Shown here: positions 9,911 through 20,502 of the stretch, piece by piece
Numbering within the stretch: the first letter of the stretch is position 1
Layout of the letters: each line of letters opens with the position of its first letter
Assembly (NCBI GenBank): GCA_003241895.1
Contig: QBLY01000001.1
Location: 124,001-188,000 of the forward strand
Direction of reading: 5' to 3'
Source of the DNA: Lysobacteraceae bacterium
GTDB taxonomy: Bacteria > Pseudomonadota > Gammaproteobacteria > Xanthomonadales > Xanthomonadaceae
DNA length: 64,000 nt
The notes under the pieces: model-generated
What the model was told of the DNA's origin: nothing
The model's database searches: none
Seen by the model: only the letters and a program-made list of their open reading frames with translations
Program-made: the position numbers and the translations under genes

Positions 9911-11161
9911 CTACCCCCGGGCCGCGTCCGCCGACCGGCACACCAGCACGGCGTTGGTGCCGCCAAAGGCGAAGGCGTTGCTCATCGCCACACCGGCTCC
10001 GGAAGCCTGGCGCGCCCCGTCGCTGATGTAGTCCAGGTCGCAGGCCGGGTCGGCCATGCGCAGGTTGATGGTCGGGGGCAGCGTGCCGCGCTCAAGCGCC
10101 AGCAGGGTCGCCACCAGCTCCACCGCCCCGGCGGCGCCCAGCAGGTGGCCATGCATGGACTTGGTCGAGCTGACCGGGACGTGGTCGGCGTGGGCAGCGA
10201 AGACTTGCCGGATGGCGTTGGTCTCGGTCACGTCATTGGCGGCGGTGCCGGTGCCGTGGGCGTTGATGTAGTGGATCGCGCTTGCGTCGATCCCCGCCGA
10301 TTCAAGCGCCAGCGCCATGGCGCGGGCTTGTCCTTCCACCGTCGGATGGGTCATATGGCTTGAATCTGTGGACAGCCCGTAGCCGATCAGTTCACCGCGG
10401 ATGTGCGCACCCCGGCGCTGCGCGTGCTCCCACTCCTCCAGCACCAGCACCGCGGCGCCTTCGCCCAGCACCATGCCGCTGCGGTTGAGCGCGAACGGCT
10501 TGCACGACGACGAGGGGTCGTCGGCGTCCTCGCTGGCAAGGGTCTTGAGCGCCTCCCAGGCCTTGAGCGTGCCCAGGTTGAGGGGGGCCTCGCTGCCGCC
10601 GGCCAACATCACGTCCATTTCCCCACTGCGGATGCGCCGCCACGCCTCGCCAATCGCCACGGCCGACGAAGAACAGGCCGTGGAATAGGTCAGGTTGGGG
10701 CCCTGCAGCCCGTACTCAATGCCGATCCACGCGGCGGCGGCGTGGTTCATCGCCATCAGCACGCTGAAGGGCGGCAGACGCGTGGCGCCCTGTTCGTAGA
10801 GCGCGCGGTAGCCATCGTCGGTGGTCTGTGCGCCGCCCATGCCGGTACCCAGGAACACCCCTCCCCGCTCCCGCGCCTTGTCGAATGCGTCCAGGCCGGC
10901 CCCGTCGACGGCCTGCCGCGCGGCGACCAGCGCGAACTGCGAAACCCGGTCGAGCATGCGCAGCCTGGGCGGCGCGAAGTGCGCGGCACCATCGAAATCC
11001 ACGGGTGCGCCGATCCGGGTCGCGAGGCGTGCGCTGAACGGGGCATCGAGCCTGCGAACGCCCGAACGCCCGGCCTGCAGGCTTTCGAAGAAGCTGGCTT
11101 CGCCCATGCCCAAAGGCGAAACCACGCCCAGGCCGGTGACGGCGACGCGGCGCGCTGCCAT
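9911..11161 (-). CDS. Beta-ketoacyl-ACP synthase II-like (FabF family)
   Basis: A 416-residue condensing enzyme that would extend an ACP-bound acyl chain with malonyl-ACP. The Cys-His-His triad is complete: C163 in TACSSSAV, H302 in NAHGTGTAANDVTE, H337 in KSMHGHLLGAAGAVE. Its ATG overlaps the ACP gene stop by one base (TGATG), so it is coupled to that ACP and is more likely a pathway-dedicated enzyme than housekeeping FabF. It is the last gene of the polyketide cluster and converges on the copper cluster. Confidence 0.92.
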   Translation of the reverse strand: MAARRVAVTGLGVVSPLGMGEASFFESLQAGRSGVRRLDAPFSARLATRIGAPVDFDGAAHFAPPRLRMLDRVSQFALVAARQAVDGAGLDAFDKARERGGVFLGTGMGGAQTTDDGYRALYEQGATRLPPFSVLMAMNHAAAAWIGIEYGLQGPNLTYSTACSSSAVAIGEAWRRIRSGEMDVMLAGGSEAPLNLGTLKAWEALKTLASEDADDPSSSCKPFALNRSGMVLGEGAAVLVLEEWEHAQRRGAHIRGELIGYGLSTDSSHMTHPTVEGQARAMALALESAGIDASAIHYINAHGTGTAANDVTETNAIRQVFAAHADHVPVSSTKSMHGHLLGAAGAVELVATLLALERGTLPPTINLRMADPACDLDYISDGARQASGAGVAMSNAFAFGGTNAVLVCRSADAARG

Positions 11162-11448
11162 CAGGCCGCCGGCGTGGCGTCGCCAGAGGCGGCCATGCGC
11201 GCTGCCACCAGGCCGTCGATGTAGTCGGCCACGCTGCCCAGCGTCGGCAGGTCGTCGGGCACCTTGTCGGCCACCACGTCGAAACGCTCCTCGAGGGTGA
11301 AGATCAGCTCGATCAGCGCCAGCGAATCGATCTCCAGCGACTGCAGGGGCGTCTCGGGCGTCAGCGTCTCGGGCGCAATGGCGTGGTCCTTGGCGATCAG
11401 TTCGCGCACGACAGCGAACGTTTGTCCCTCGGTGGTCGGCGTGCTCAT
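11161..11448 (-). CDS. Acyl carrier protein
   Basis: A 95-residue carrier with the phosphopantetheine site at S42 in LEIDSLALIEL. It has the usual short helical fold, with an acidic middle helix and a ~15-residue Ala-rich C-terminal extension. It overlaps the upstream flavoprotein gene by 4 bp (ATGA) and the downstream ketosynthase by 1 bp. The PPTase gene at the other end of the cluster probably converts it to holo form. Confidence 0.92.
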   Translation of the reverse strand: MSTPTTEGQTFAVVRELIAKDHAIAPETLTPETPLQSLEIDSLALIELIFTLEERFDVVADKVPDDLPTLGSVADYIDGLVAARMAASGDATPAA

Positions 11449-12713
11449 CGCTGCTGTGCTCCGTTGTGGATGGTGTCGGTGATGCGTCCGATGGGCGAAT
11501 CCGGCGGCTGGCGCACCTTGCCTGCGGCGCGGGCACACAGCGTCAGCAGGCCCGGGAATCTCTGCAGGACCGGCAGCAGGGCGCCGGCTGCCTGCGGGCG
11601 CATCGCCAGGTTGGCGCAAACCGCGGCGATGCGAATGCGCGACGCAAAGTGGCCTCGCCAGCGGCGGGCATAGTCTCGACCGATGGCCTCGATCCGTGCC
11701 GGGGAGGACTGTCGTGGCGACTGGCCTGCACCTTGCGCCAGCAACCGGTCGCACAGCAGCCATGCCGACTGGATCGCCATGCTGATGCCTTCGCCGAGGA
11801 TCGGATGGGCCTCGCCGGCCAGGTTGCCCACCGCGAAACTGCCGTCGGCGCGCCACGGCGCGTGAACGCCGGGCTGGATCGGGCCCGCCGCCAGCCAATC
11901 CTCGGCCTGGGTGGCGTCGGCCAGCGCGTCGCGCACGCCCGCGCAGTGCGCCTGCACGTGGTCGAGTGCCGCCAGCGCCGCCTTGCCCGCTGGACCGCGC
12001 GAACGCTGTGCGCGCAGGGTGTCGCGGCGGATGCAGAACGCCAGGGTGGTCAGGCCATGGTCGCCCAGCACCATGCCGCCGTAGCCCCCGCTGAAGGCGA
12101 GCACCGGCAGCAGACCGGGCTCGATACGTGCGTCGCGATAGGTCCCCTTGAAGGCGAGCAGGTCGCTGCCGCGATGCGGCGCGCGCTCGGCCGCCTGCGC
12201 GTCGGGTTCCGGCTCCCAGGAGCCGTGCGCGCGGACCAGAATCGGTGCGCGCAGACGCATCGTGTCGCTGCCCCCGGTGCGCACCAGGTCGCAGGCATGC
12301 AGCGCCCCGTCGCGCTGTTCGTGCTTTACCGTCCAGGGCTGCCATACGGACGCGCCGACCTGCGCCGCGCGACCCAGCAGCAGCGTGTCCAGATGCTCGC
12401 GCCCCAGCGCCCGACCCCATCGGTAGGGACCGGCATCGAGCGGCGGCAGGGGCGCGACGATCGTGCGCTTTCCAACGAACAAGCCAACCCGGCGCAGCTC
12501 CGGTCCGGCGATGTCGCGGAAGGCCTCGCCTATCCCCAGCGCATCGAGCAGCGGCAGATTGGTCGCGGCGATGCATTCGCCGCAGACCTTGCGCCTTGGG
12601 TAGTCACGCTTCTCGACCAGCGCCACCGCCCAGCCGGCTTGGGCCAGGCGGATCGCGGTGGTGGCTCCCGCGGGTCCGGCGCCGATCACGATCGCGTCGA
12701 AATCCGTGATCAT
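11445..12713 (-). CDS. FAD-dependent oxidoreductase (geranylgeranyl-reductase/hydroxylase-like)
   Basis: A 422-residue flavoprotein. The dinucleotide fold VIGAGPAGATTAIRLAQAG is at residues 9-27, an acidic VEKR follows, and RKVCGECI is typical of the geranylgeranyl reductase and aromatic hydroxylase superfamily. A second FAD contact, GNLAGEAHPILGEGISMAI, lies in the C-terminal half. Likely reactions are hydroxylation of an aromatic ring or reduction of a double bond in the product of the type III PKS. ATG 12713 overlaps the methyltransferase stop by 4 bp. Substrate unknown. Confidence 0.85.
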   Translation of the reverse strand: MITDFDAIVIGAGPAGATTAIRLAQAGWAVALVEKRDYPRRKVCGECIAATNLPLLDALGIGEAFRDIAGPELRRVGLFVGKRTIVAPLPPLDAGPYRWGRALGREHLDTLLLGRAAQVGASVWQPWTVKHEQRDGALHACDLVRTGGSDTMRLRAPILVRAHGSWEPEPDAQAAERAPHRGSDLLAFKGTYRDARIEPGLLPVLAFSGGYGGMVLGDHGLTTLAFCIRRDTLRAQRSRGPAGKAALAALDHVQAHCAGVRDALADATQAEDWLAAGPIQPGVHAPWRADGSFAVGNLAGEAHPILGEGISMAIQSAWLLCDRLLAQGAGQSPRQSSPARIEAIGRDYARRWRGHFASRIRIAAVCANLAMRPQAAGALLPVLQRFPGLLTLCARAAGKVRQPPDSPIGRITDTIHNGAQQR

Positions 12714-13465
12714 GCCGACGCTCCCTTGCTTCGGGGCTCGGCGCGCACGGCGACGAAGCGATGGCTGAACAGACCCGCGTTTCCCTCGTCCAGCCGCCAT
12801 CGGTCGTCCTGGGGCCAGAGCGCGCTGAGCTCGCTGCCGCGAAAGCCGGCGCGAACGCTGACCACGGCATCGTGGCGCGTCACCCGGTTGCAGCCGATCG
12901 CGCCAAGAAGATGGCTACCCACCAGTGCGCCAGGCGAGCGCCGGGGCTCGATGCACACCACGGCGCGTGCGCACGCGGCCATGCCGGCAACGATGGCCGC
13001 GAGGCGTTCGCCCTCGAAGTGGTGCAGGAACAGGTTGGCAATGATGATCGGCGCGTCGACGGCGTCGGGGCGCTGGGACGTCGAAGGCATCGCGTCGCGC
13101 GCCAGCCAGTCGAACACGTCCGCGTGCAGCACCTCGCACTCCCAGCCGGCGCGGCGGTAGCGCTGCAGCGTGTCGTCGCTGACCACGGGATGCAGGTCCA
13201 GAAGCTCCAGGCCGACCTGCGGCCAGTCGTTCGCACGCCGCTGCGCGACGCGCAGCAGCAGGCTGCCGTCGCCCGCGCCCAGCTCAACCATCCGCACGGG
13301 ACCGCTGCCTTCGCGCAACAAGGGATCAAGCGCGCGAATGAGCAGCGATTCCGCACCCATGATGAGATTGATACGACGCAAGTCCGCGCGTGAACCGATG
13401 GCAAGCGGGTCGTCGACCGGCAAACTGTCCAACAGTTCAGGGACTACCTGGCGCTGCGCCATCAT
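12710..13465 (-). CDS. Class I SAM-dependent methyltransferase (start uncertain)
   Basis: A 251-residue product from ATG 13465. The SAM-binding motif VELGAGDGSLLLR is at about residues 52-64, followed by an acidic LLDLHP and by IIIANLFLHHFEG, a usual motif IV. It lies between the type III PKS and the flavoprotein, an order like srsA-srsB-srsC of Streptomyces, where a methyltransferase and a hydroxylase modify an alkylresorcinol. The natural N-terminus may be ~24 residues longer: a GTG start overlapping the PKS stop opens a short frame that ends exactly at ATG 13465, and the in-frame codons upstream of that ATG look coding. A frameshift is likely there. Confidence 0.8.
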   Translation of the reverse strand: MMAQRQVVPELLDSLPVDDPLAIGSRADLRRINLIMGAESLLIRALDPLLREGSGPVRMVELGAGDGSLLLRVAQRRANDWPQVGLELLDLHPVVSDDTLQRYRRAGWECEVLHADVFDWLARDAMPSTSQRPDAVDAPIIIANLFLHHFEGERLAAIVAGMAACARAVVCIEPRRSPGALVGSHLLGAIGCNRVTRHDAVVSVRAGFRGSELSALWPQDDRWRLDEGNAGLFSHRFVAVRAEPRSKGASA

Positions 13466-13535
13466 GATCGCAACGTCGGCGTGCAGACGGTGTTCGTCGG
13501 CGTCGGCCGGACCAGTTTGTGCAGCCACGCCGGCG

Positions 13536-14594
13536 TCACGAAACCTCCAGCAGGGCGCCATGGCTGGTGAAGCCGGCGCCGAACGAAGCCAGCCACCAGC
13601 GGCCGCCGGGTGCGTCGTCGGCCAGCGCGGCCTGCAGCACGAAGTAAACGAAGGCGCTGCTGAGATTGCCGTACTCGCGCAGCATCGCCGCGCTGTGGCG
13701 CAAGTCGTGCTCGGAGAGGTCCAGCCGGTCCCGCAGCGCCGCCAGCACGTCGCGGCCGCCCGCATGCCATATCCAGCCGTCGATATCGGCCGGCTTGAGG
13801 CCCTCTGCGTCCAGCACGTCGTGCAGGACGTTGTGCGCATGGTGGGCCGCAAGCTTGGGCACCGCGCGGGTCAGGATATTGCGCAGCAGTCCGCCCCGCT
13901 GCTCGAACCGCAGCTCCTGTCGCGCGGTCGGGTCAAGGACGGTACCCGCGCGCTTCCATTCGATGCGCCGCCTGCCCGGGTGTGGCGATGCCGACAGCAC
14001 CGCCGCGCCTGCGCCGTCGCCGAACAGGCAGGCACTGATCAGTACGCCCGGATCGTTGTCCAGGTACATCGCCGCGCTGCTGACCTCCACGCATACCGAC
14101 AGCACGCGCTGGCACCTTCCCGACGCGATCAGCGCCTCGCCCATGCGCATGTTCGGCAGCGCTGCACCGCAGCCCTGCCCCACCAGGTCCAGCGCCTGCG
14201 CGTCCGGGCGCAGTCCGATCGCTTCGGCTAGATAGCTGCTCAGCCCGGGGCACAGGTAACCCGTGCAGGTGCTGACGATGACGCCGTCGATGTCGCCGGC
14301 GGTGAGCCCGGCATCGGCCAGGGCGCGCTCGGCGGCCTGCGATGCCAGCGCGGGGGCGTGGGTGGCAAAGCGCTCATGCAGGGTGTCGGGATCGATCGAG
14401 AACACCTCGTCCAGCGAGGCTACCGCCAGTCGCCGCGCCACGATCCCGTTGTCACGGGACAGGACGAGTTCGGTGATCATTCGCGCGCGTCGGTCCAGCC
14501 GTTCGAACCAGGGCGAGTCCTGGAACGAAGCCCAGCAGTCCGCTTTCGTGTATCGAGGCTCGGGATGCGCTGTGCCAAGACCTACGATGTACAT
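13536..14594 (-). CDS. Type III polyketide synthase-like condensing enzyme
   Basis: A 352-residue thiolase-fold enzyme of the chalcone/stilbene synthase class. The catalytic triad is C142 in GQGCGAALPNM, H277 in WIWHAGGRDVL and N310 in EYGNLSSAFVYF; the GN-SS motif and the absence of an ACP-docking KAS III signature favour type III PKS over FabH. Type III PKSs condense a CoA-activated starter with malonyl-CoA to pyrones or resorcinols. AGGGG lies 5 nt before ATG 14594. First gene of the PKS-methyltransferase-flavoprotein-ACP-ketosynthase run, 80 bp downstream of the PPTase. Confidence 0.85.
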   Translation of the reverse strand: MYIVGLGTAHPEPRYTKADCWASFQDSPWFERLDRRARMITELVLSRDNGIVARRLAVASLDEVFSIDPDTLHERFATHAPALASQAAERALADAGLTAGDIDGVIVSTCTGYLCPGLSSYLAEAIGLRPDAQALDLVGQGCGAALPNMRMGEALIASGRCQRVLSVCVEVSSAAMYLDNDPGVLISACLFGDGAGAAVLSASPHPGRRRIEWKRAGTVLDPTARQELRFEQRGGLLRNILTRAVPKLAAHHAHNVLHDVLDAEGLKPADIDGWIWHAGGRDVLAALRDRLDLSEHDLRHSAAMLREYGNLSSAFVYFVLQAALADDAPGGRWWLASFGAGFTSHGALLEVS

Positions 14595-14673
14595 TCGACC
14601 CCTGGATAGTTGCTTATGTTTCGCCGACCACAATCCAGCATACGCGCCGTTCCTGAACCCAGGCAAAGACGGA

Positions 14674-15411
14674 TCAAGCCGCCGGATGGAAGCGCCAGGC
14701 ACTGGCCGTGGACGTTGGCACGCCGGGCAAAACCTCAAGCCCCGGCCAACCGGCCAACGCGAGGCTGCCCGATCCGGGCAGGGGCCAATGCCAGGCCTCG
14801 GCCGGCGCGGGCAAGCTGGGCCGCGCGGCTACCCGCCGCGCCGTCGAAGGCCGAATGCCTTCACCGCTGCGCTTGCCATGCGCCTCTTTGAGCGTCCAGA
14901 ACAGATGGAAGCGGGCGCGCTGCTCAGGGCCGGGTGCCAGCGCGGCCACCTGCGCCGCCTCCTCGGGCGCCAGCGCAAAGCGTGACAGCCCCACCACGTC
15001 GCGTTCGCGACCGGACAGCTCAAGGTCCAGGCCCAGCGGTTGATGCGCCACGGCGGCCGCCACGTCCGGGCCGCTGTGGCTCAGTGACGCCCAGAGGTCA
15101 GGCCGGCCGCTGCACATCAGGCGCGGACGCGGGTCGTCCAGGGTATCCAGTCGCCATTGACCGGGTTCGCCGCCGCAGGCCTGCGCCGCCAGCGCGCGCG
15201 CCAACCAGTGCCCCGCCAGGAACTGCCGACGGCGCTGAGGTGCCGAGATCGCCCGCATGCGGTCGCGCTCATGCCGGGTAAGCCAGGACTCGCCGGCAGC
15301 CAGCGCATCGCGTTCGACATCGTCCAGCGAGCCGAAACGCACCAGGGCTTGGTTGATCTGCATGCTCGACGTCGTCTGAAGGGAATGATCGCGGATGCGC
15401 GTCACCATCAT
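14674..15411 (-). CDS. 4'-phosphopantetheinyl transferase (Sfp type)
   Basis: A 245-residue enzyme that transfers phosphopantetheine from CoA to a carrier-protein serine. The Mg-binding motif GLDLE is at residues 127-131, and the WTLKEAHGKRSG motif, with the catalytic Glu and Lys, is at 172-183. It is probably the activator of the ACP in this cluster. The start is ATG 15411 or, giving a more usual N-terminus, ATG 15363. It is the first gene of the polyketide run and comes after the tRNA-Glu terminator. Confidence 0.9.
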   Translation of the reverse strand: MMVTRIRDHSLQTTSSMQINQALVRFGSLDDVERDALAAGESWLTRHERDRMRAISAPQRRRQFLAGHWLARALAAQACGGEPGQWRLDTLDDPRPRLMCSGRPDLWASLSHSGPDVAAAVAHQPLGLDLELSGRERDVVGLSRFALAPEEAAQVAALAPGPEQRARFHLFWTLKEAHGKRSGEGIRPSTARRVAARPSLPAPAEAWHWPLPGSGSLALAGWPGLEVLPGVPTSTASAWRFHPAA

Positions 15412-15429
15412 CCCATTGCCCGGGCCCCA

Positions 15430-15457
15430 AAAGAAAAAGCCCGGCGTTGGCCGGGCT
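15430..15457 (-). terminator. Rho-independent terminator after tRNA-Glu
   Basis: On the minus strand a hairpin (AGCCCGGC arms, 4-nt loop) is followed by TTTTTCTTTT. It lies 20 bp past the encoded CCA end of tRNA-Glu. Confidence 0.85.
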
Positions 15458-15476
15458 CTTCTGACTTGCGTGAAAC

Positions 15477-15552
15477 TGGCGTCCCCACGGGGATTCGAAC
15501 CCCGGTCGCTACCGTGAAAGGGTAATGTCCTAGGCCTCTAGACGATGGGGAC
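15477..15552 (-). tRNA. tRNA-Glu (TTC)
   Basis: A full cloverleaf of 76 nt starts GTCCCCATCGTCTAG. The anticodon loop CCTTTCACG gives TTC, the T-arm GGTTCGAATCC is canonical, and CCA is encoded. It is closely followed by a terminator and is probably co-transcribed with tRNA-Ala upstream. Confidence 0.97.
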
Positions 15553-15588
15553 TTGGAGCTCTGGTTTGCAGCGGTGTTGCTGAATAAG

Positions 15589-15664
<76 letters not shown>

Positions 15665-15682
15665 ACCGAAGGAAGAAGCGGA

Positions 15683-15711
15683 AGTTTAGACAGGCGCCGG
15701 CGACTCGTCAA
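15683..15711 (-). promoter_or_regulatory. Sigma-70 promoter for tRNA-Ala and tRNA-Glu
   Basis: TTGACG (15711-15706), a 17-bp spacer and TAAACT (15688-15683), 19 bp before the mature tRNA-Ala 5' end. The -35 overlaps the stop codon of the DUF1249 gene. Confidence 0.65.
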
Positions 15712-16208
15712 GCGCAGGCGGCATTTATTTCTGCGGCCGGCTCGGGTTCGATGCTCGCCAGGGTGTGCGGGCCGTGCCCCTGCCCGTCCAGGTAGTCCAG
15801 CCATTTGTTGAGGAAACCGTTCATCCGCAGGCGATGGCTCACCATGGCCTGCACGCTGGGATGCAGGCCCAGTACGTCCTGCCAGTGTCGCCCGACGTAA
15901 CAGTGCGTCACTTCGGCCTGGCGCGCGTCGCGGTACAGGCGCACGTAGGCGGAGGGATCGGGCTGGCCGGTCTGGGCATCGCGCATGCGGTAGCTCAGGC
16001 GCAGCTCCACCGTGTAGGCATGCTGTTCAATGACTTCCACCAGCAGTTCCAGGCCGCCTGGGACCCGCGACACATAGGTGCCCGTGGACAGCGACTGCGG
16101 CTGGAACATGCGCGTCAGGCGCTGGAAATTCTCGCCGTAAAGACCCATCAGCCAGGCGAACCGGGTCATGCGGGGAAGGGCTTGGCGCTGGGCCTGGTTG
16201 AGCGGCAT
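15708..16208 (-). CDS. DUF1249 family protein (YqiB-like)
   Basis: A 166-residue cytoplasmic protein of unknown function. It matches the DUF1249 pattern: LYGENFQRLTRMFQP near the start, aromatic- and charge-rich beta strands (ELRLSYRMRDAQTG) and an HPSVQAMVSHRLRMNGFLNKWLDYL helix at the end. No signal peptide or catalytic motif is seen. Homologues usually sit beside nudF and cpdA in enterics. Here it lies 38 bp after ppsR on the same strand and could share its transcript. Confidence 0.8.
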   Translation of the reverse strand: MPLNQAQRQALPRMTRFAWLMGLYGENFQRLTRMFQPQSLSTGTYVSRVPGGLELLVEVIEQHAYTVELRLSYRMRDAQTGQPDPSAYVRLYRDARQAEVTHCYVGRHWQDVLGLHPSVQAMVSHRLRMNGFLNKWLDYLDGQGHGPHTLASIEPEPAAEINAACA

Positions 16209-16246
16209 GACTGGATGCTAGCACGGGGATTTCCGCCCCCGCGTGA

Positions 16247-17068
16247 CTAGAACATGTGGCGGTGGATGCCCTGGTGCGCCAGCACTTTTCCGGCGATTTC
16301 CTCGATGGAGGTATGGGTGGTGCTGAGCGCCGGAATCGACTCCTGGCGGAACAGCGCCTCCGCCGCGGCCACTTCGGCCTGGCAGGTGGCGAGCTTGGCG
16401 TACTTCGAGTTGGGCTTGCGCTGCTCGCGGATCTTCTGCAGCCGCAGCGGGTCGATCGTCAGGCCGAACAGCTTGCGCCGGTGCGGGCGCAACCGCTTGG
16501 GCAATTCGGCCGCTTCCAGGTCGTCGTCGGTGAGCGGGTAGTTGGCCGCGCGTACGCCGTAGTGCAGCGCCATGTAAAGACAGGTGGGGGTCTTGCCCGA
16601 GCGCGACACGCCGACCAGGATCACGTCGGCGTCGTCATAGTGGACGTCCATGCCGTCGTCGTGGGTCAGGGCGTAGTTGGTGGCGTTGATGCGCTGCTCG
16701 TAGGCGGCCGCGTCCACCATGCCGTGGGCGTGGCCGACCCGGCCTTCGCGACGGATGCCCAGTTCCTCCTCCAGCGGGCTCATGAACGGGGCGAACACGT
16801 CCAGCATCAGTGCGCCGCTCTTGGCCAGCAGGGCGTTGATGTCGGGGTCCACCACGGTGTTGACCACGATCGGGCGACAGCCGGTGGTCTCCCCGGCCCG
16901 CTGGATCTCGGCTACGGTGGACTCCGCCTTTTCGAGGCTGTCGACGAAGGCAATGCGCCGGGTCTGGAAGTCAACCCCGATGAACTGGGTCAGCAGGCTG
17001 TGGCCGATGGTTTCGGCCGTGATGCCGGTGCCGTCGGAAACGTAGAAAATCGGTCGCGTACCCGGCAT
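16247..17068 (-). CDS. ppsR: PEP synthase regulatory protein (kinase/pyrophosphorylase)
   Basis: A 273-residue bifunctional enzyme that inactivates PEP synthase by ADP-dependent threonine phosphorylation and restores it by phosphate-dependent dephosphorylation. It has the DUF299 opening [14 protein letters not shown], a P-loop GVSRSGKT at 153-160, and the ANYPLTDDD stretch after it. It is transcribed divergently from ppsA, its target, across a 165-bp gap that must hold both promoters; no convincing -35/-10 pair could be picked there by eye. Confidence 0.95.
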   Translation of the reverse strand: MPGTRPIFYVSDGTGITAETIGHSLLTQFIGVDFQTRRIAFVDSLEKAESTVAEIQRAGETTGCRPIVVNTVVDPDINALLAKSGALMLDVFAPFMSPLEEELGIRREGRVGHAHGMVDAAAYEQRINATNYALTHDDGMDVHYDDADVILVGVSRSGKTPTCLYMALHYGVRAANYPLTDDDLEAAELPKRLRPHRRKLFGLTIDPLRLQKIREQRKPNSKYAKLATCQAEVAAAEALFRQESIPALSTTHTSIEEIAGKVLAHQGIHRHMF

Positions 17069-17233
17069 ACCCTGCCCTCGTGCTGTGCGCCGTGTGCCGG
17101 CGCATGAAAAACCAGATAATTCAAGCTTGTATGGGGTGGCCCCGGGGTCGCATCATACGCAGCTGGAAACCCATCGTATGCGGGCCCGAGCCATCGGGCC
17201 ACCGCCCCGCCCCGAGCGCACGGAGACCCCCCC

Positions 17234-19605
<2,372 letters not shown>

Positions 19606-19606
<1 letters not shown>

Positions 19607-20502
19607 TGGCGGCAACGCCCGGCAACGACGTCCTGGGCGTGGCAAGCGACCTGTTCGCGCGGGCGGCGGCCTCAGATTGGCTCTGGCGGATCGCGGTCTC
19701 GCTGCTGATCGGCCTGGTGGGCCTGTGGATCGCGCGCTTGCTGAGCAAGGCGCTGGACCGGGTGATGCTGCGTTTCGGCGTCGAGCAGATATTGCGCGAC
19801 TTCCTGCGCAACATCGCCTACGTGGTCGGCCTGGTGGTGGTGTTCGTGGCGGCGCTCGATTCGCTGGGCGTGCCCACCACCTCGCTGCTGGCGGTGCTGG
19901 GCGCCGCCGGCCTGGCGGTCGGCCTGGCGCTGAAAGACTCGCTGTCCAATATCGCTTCAGGGGTGATGCTGATCGTGCTGCGGCCGTTCCGCGCCGGCGA
20001 CGCGGTGCATATCGCCGGGCAGGACGGCATCGTCGAGAGCGTGCGCATCTTCCAGACCGTGCTGCGCGCCTTCGAGAACCACGACATCATCCTGCCCAAC
20101 AGCCAGATCACCACGGCGCCGATCATCAATTACACCGCGCGCAACCAGCGTCGCATCGACGTCCCGGTGGGCGTGGGCTACGGCGACGACATCCGCCGGG
20201 TGCGCGACGTGCTGCTGGGCATTGCCAAGGCCAACCCGCAGGTGCTGGACGATCCGGCCACCGACGTGCTGGTGACGGGGCTGGGCGAAAGCAGCGTCAA
20301 CCTGTTGCTGCGTGCCTGGGTGGCAACCCCGGACTTCGTCGCCACCCGCAGCGATCTCACCGAGGCCATCCATCGCGACTTCGGCCAGGCGGGCGTGTCC
20401 ATCCCGTTCCCCCAGCGCGACCTGCACGTCTACCACCACGACGCCGAAGGCCGCCCGCTGGAACAGGTCATCCAAGGCGTGGACGACCCCGACCGCGGCT
20501 GA
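19606..20502 (+). CDS. mscS: Small-conductance mechanosensitive channel (MscS family)
   Basis: A 298-residue inner-membrane channel that opens under tension to release solutes. Three hydrophobic helices (about residues 24-45, 66-88, 94-115) are followed by the pore-lining TM3 sequence GAAGLAVGLALKDSLSNIASG. The beta domain begins RPFRAGDAVHIAG, then LPNSQITTAPIINYT. The ATG shares its A with the ppsA stop (TGATG), so it is translationally coupled, though no functional link is known. It converges on the GGDEF gene with no gap and no visible terminator. Confidence 0.92.

Noticed and set aside
13462-13538. Separate 25-codon gene between the PKS and methyltransferase genes
   Set aside because: Its sequence joins naturally to the methyltransferase if one base is changed, so a frameshifted N-terminus is more likely than a separate peptide.
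17069-17233. Inverted CATACG/CGTATG sequences between ppsR and ppsA as an operator
   Set aside because: The arms are short and uneven and no regulator gene is nearby; too weak to call a binding site.
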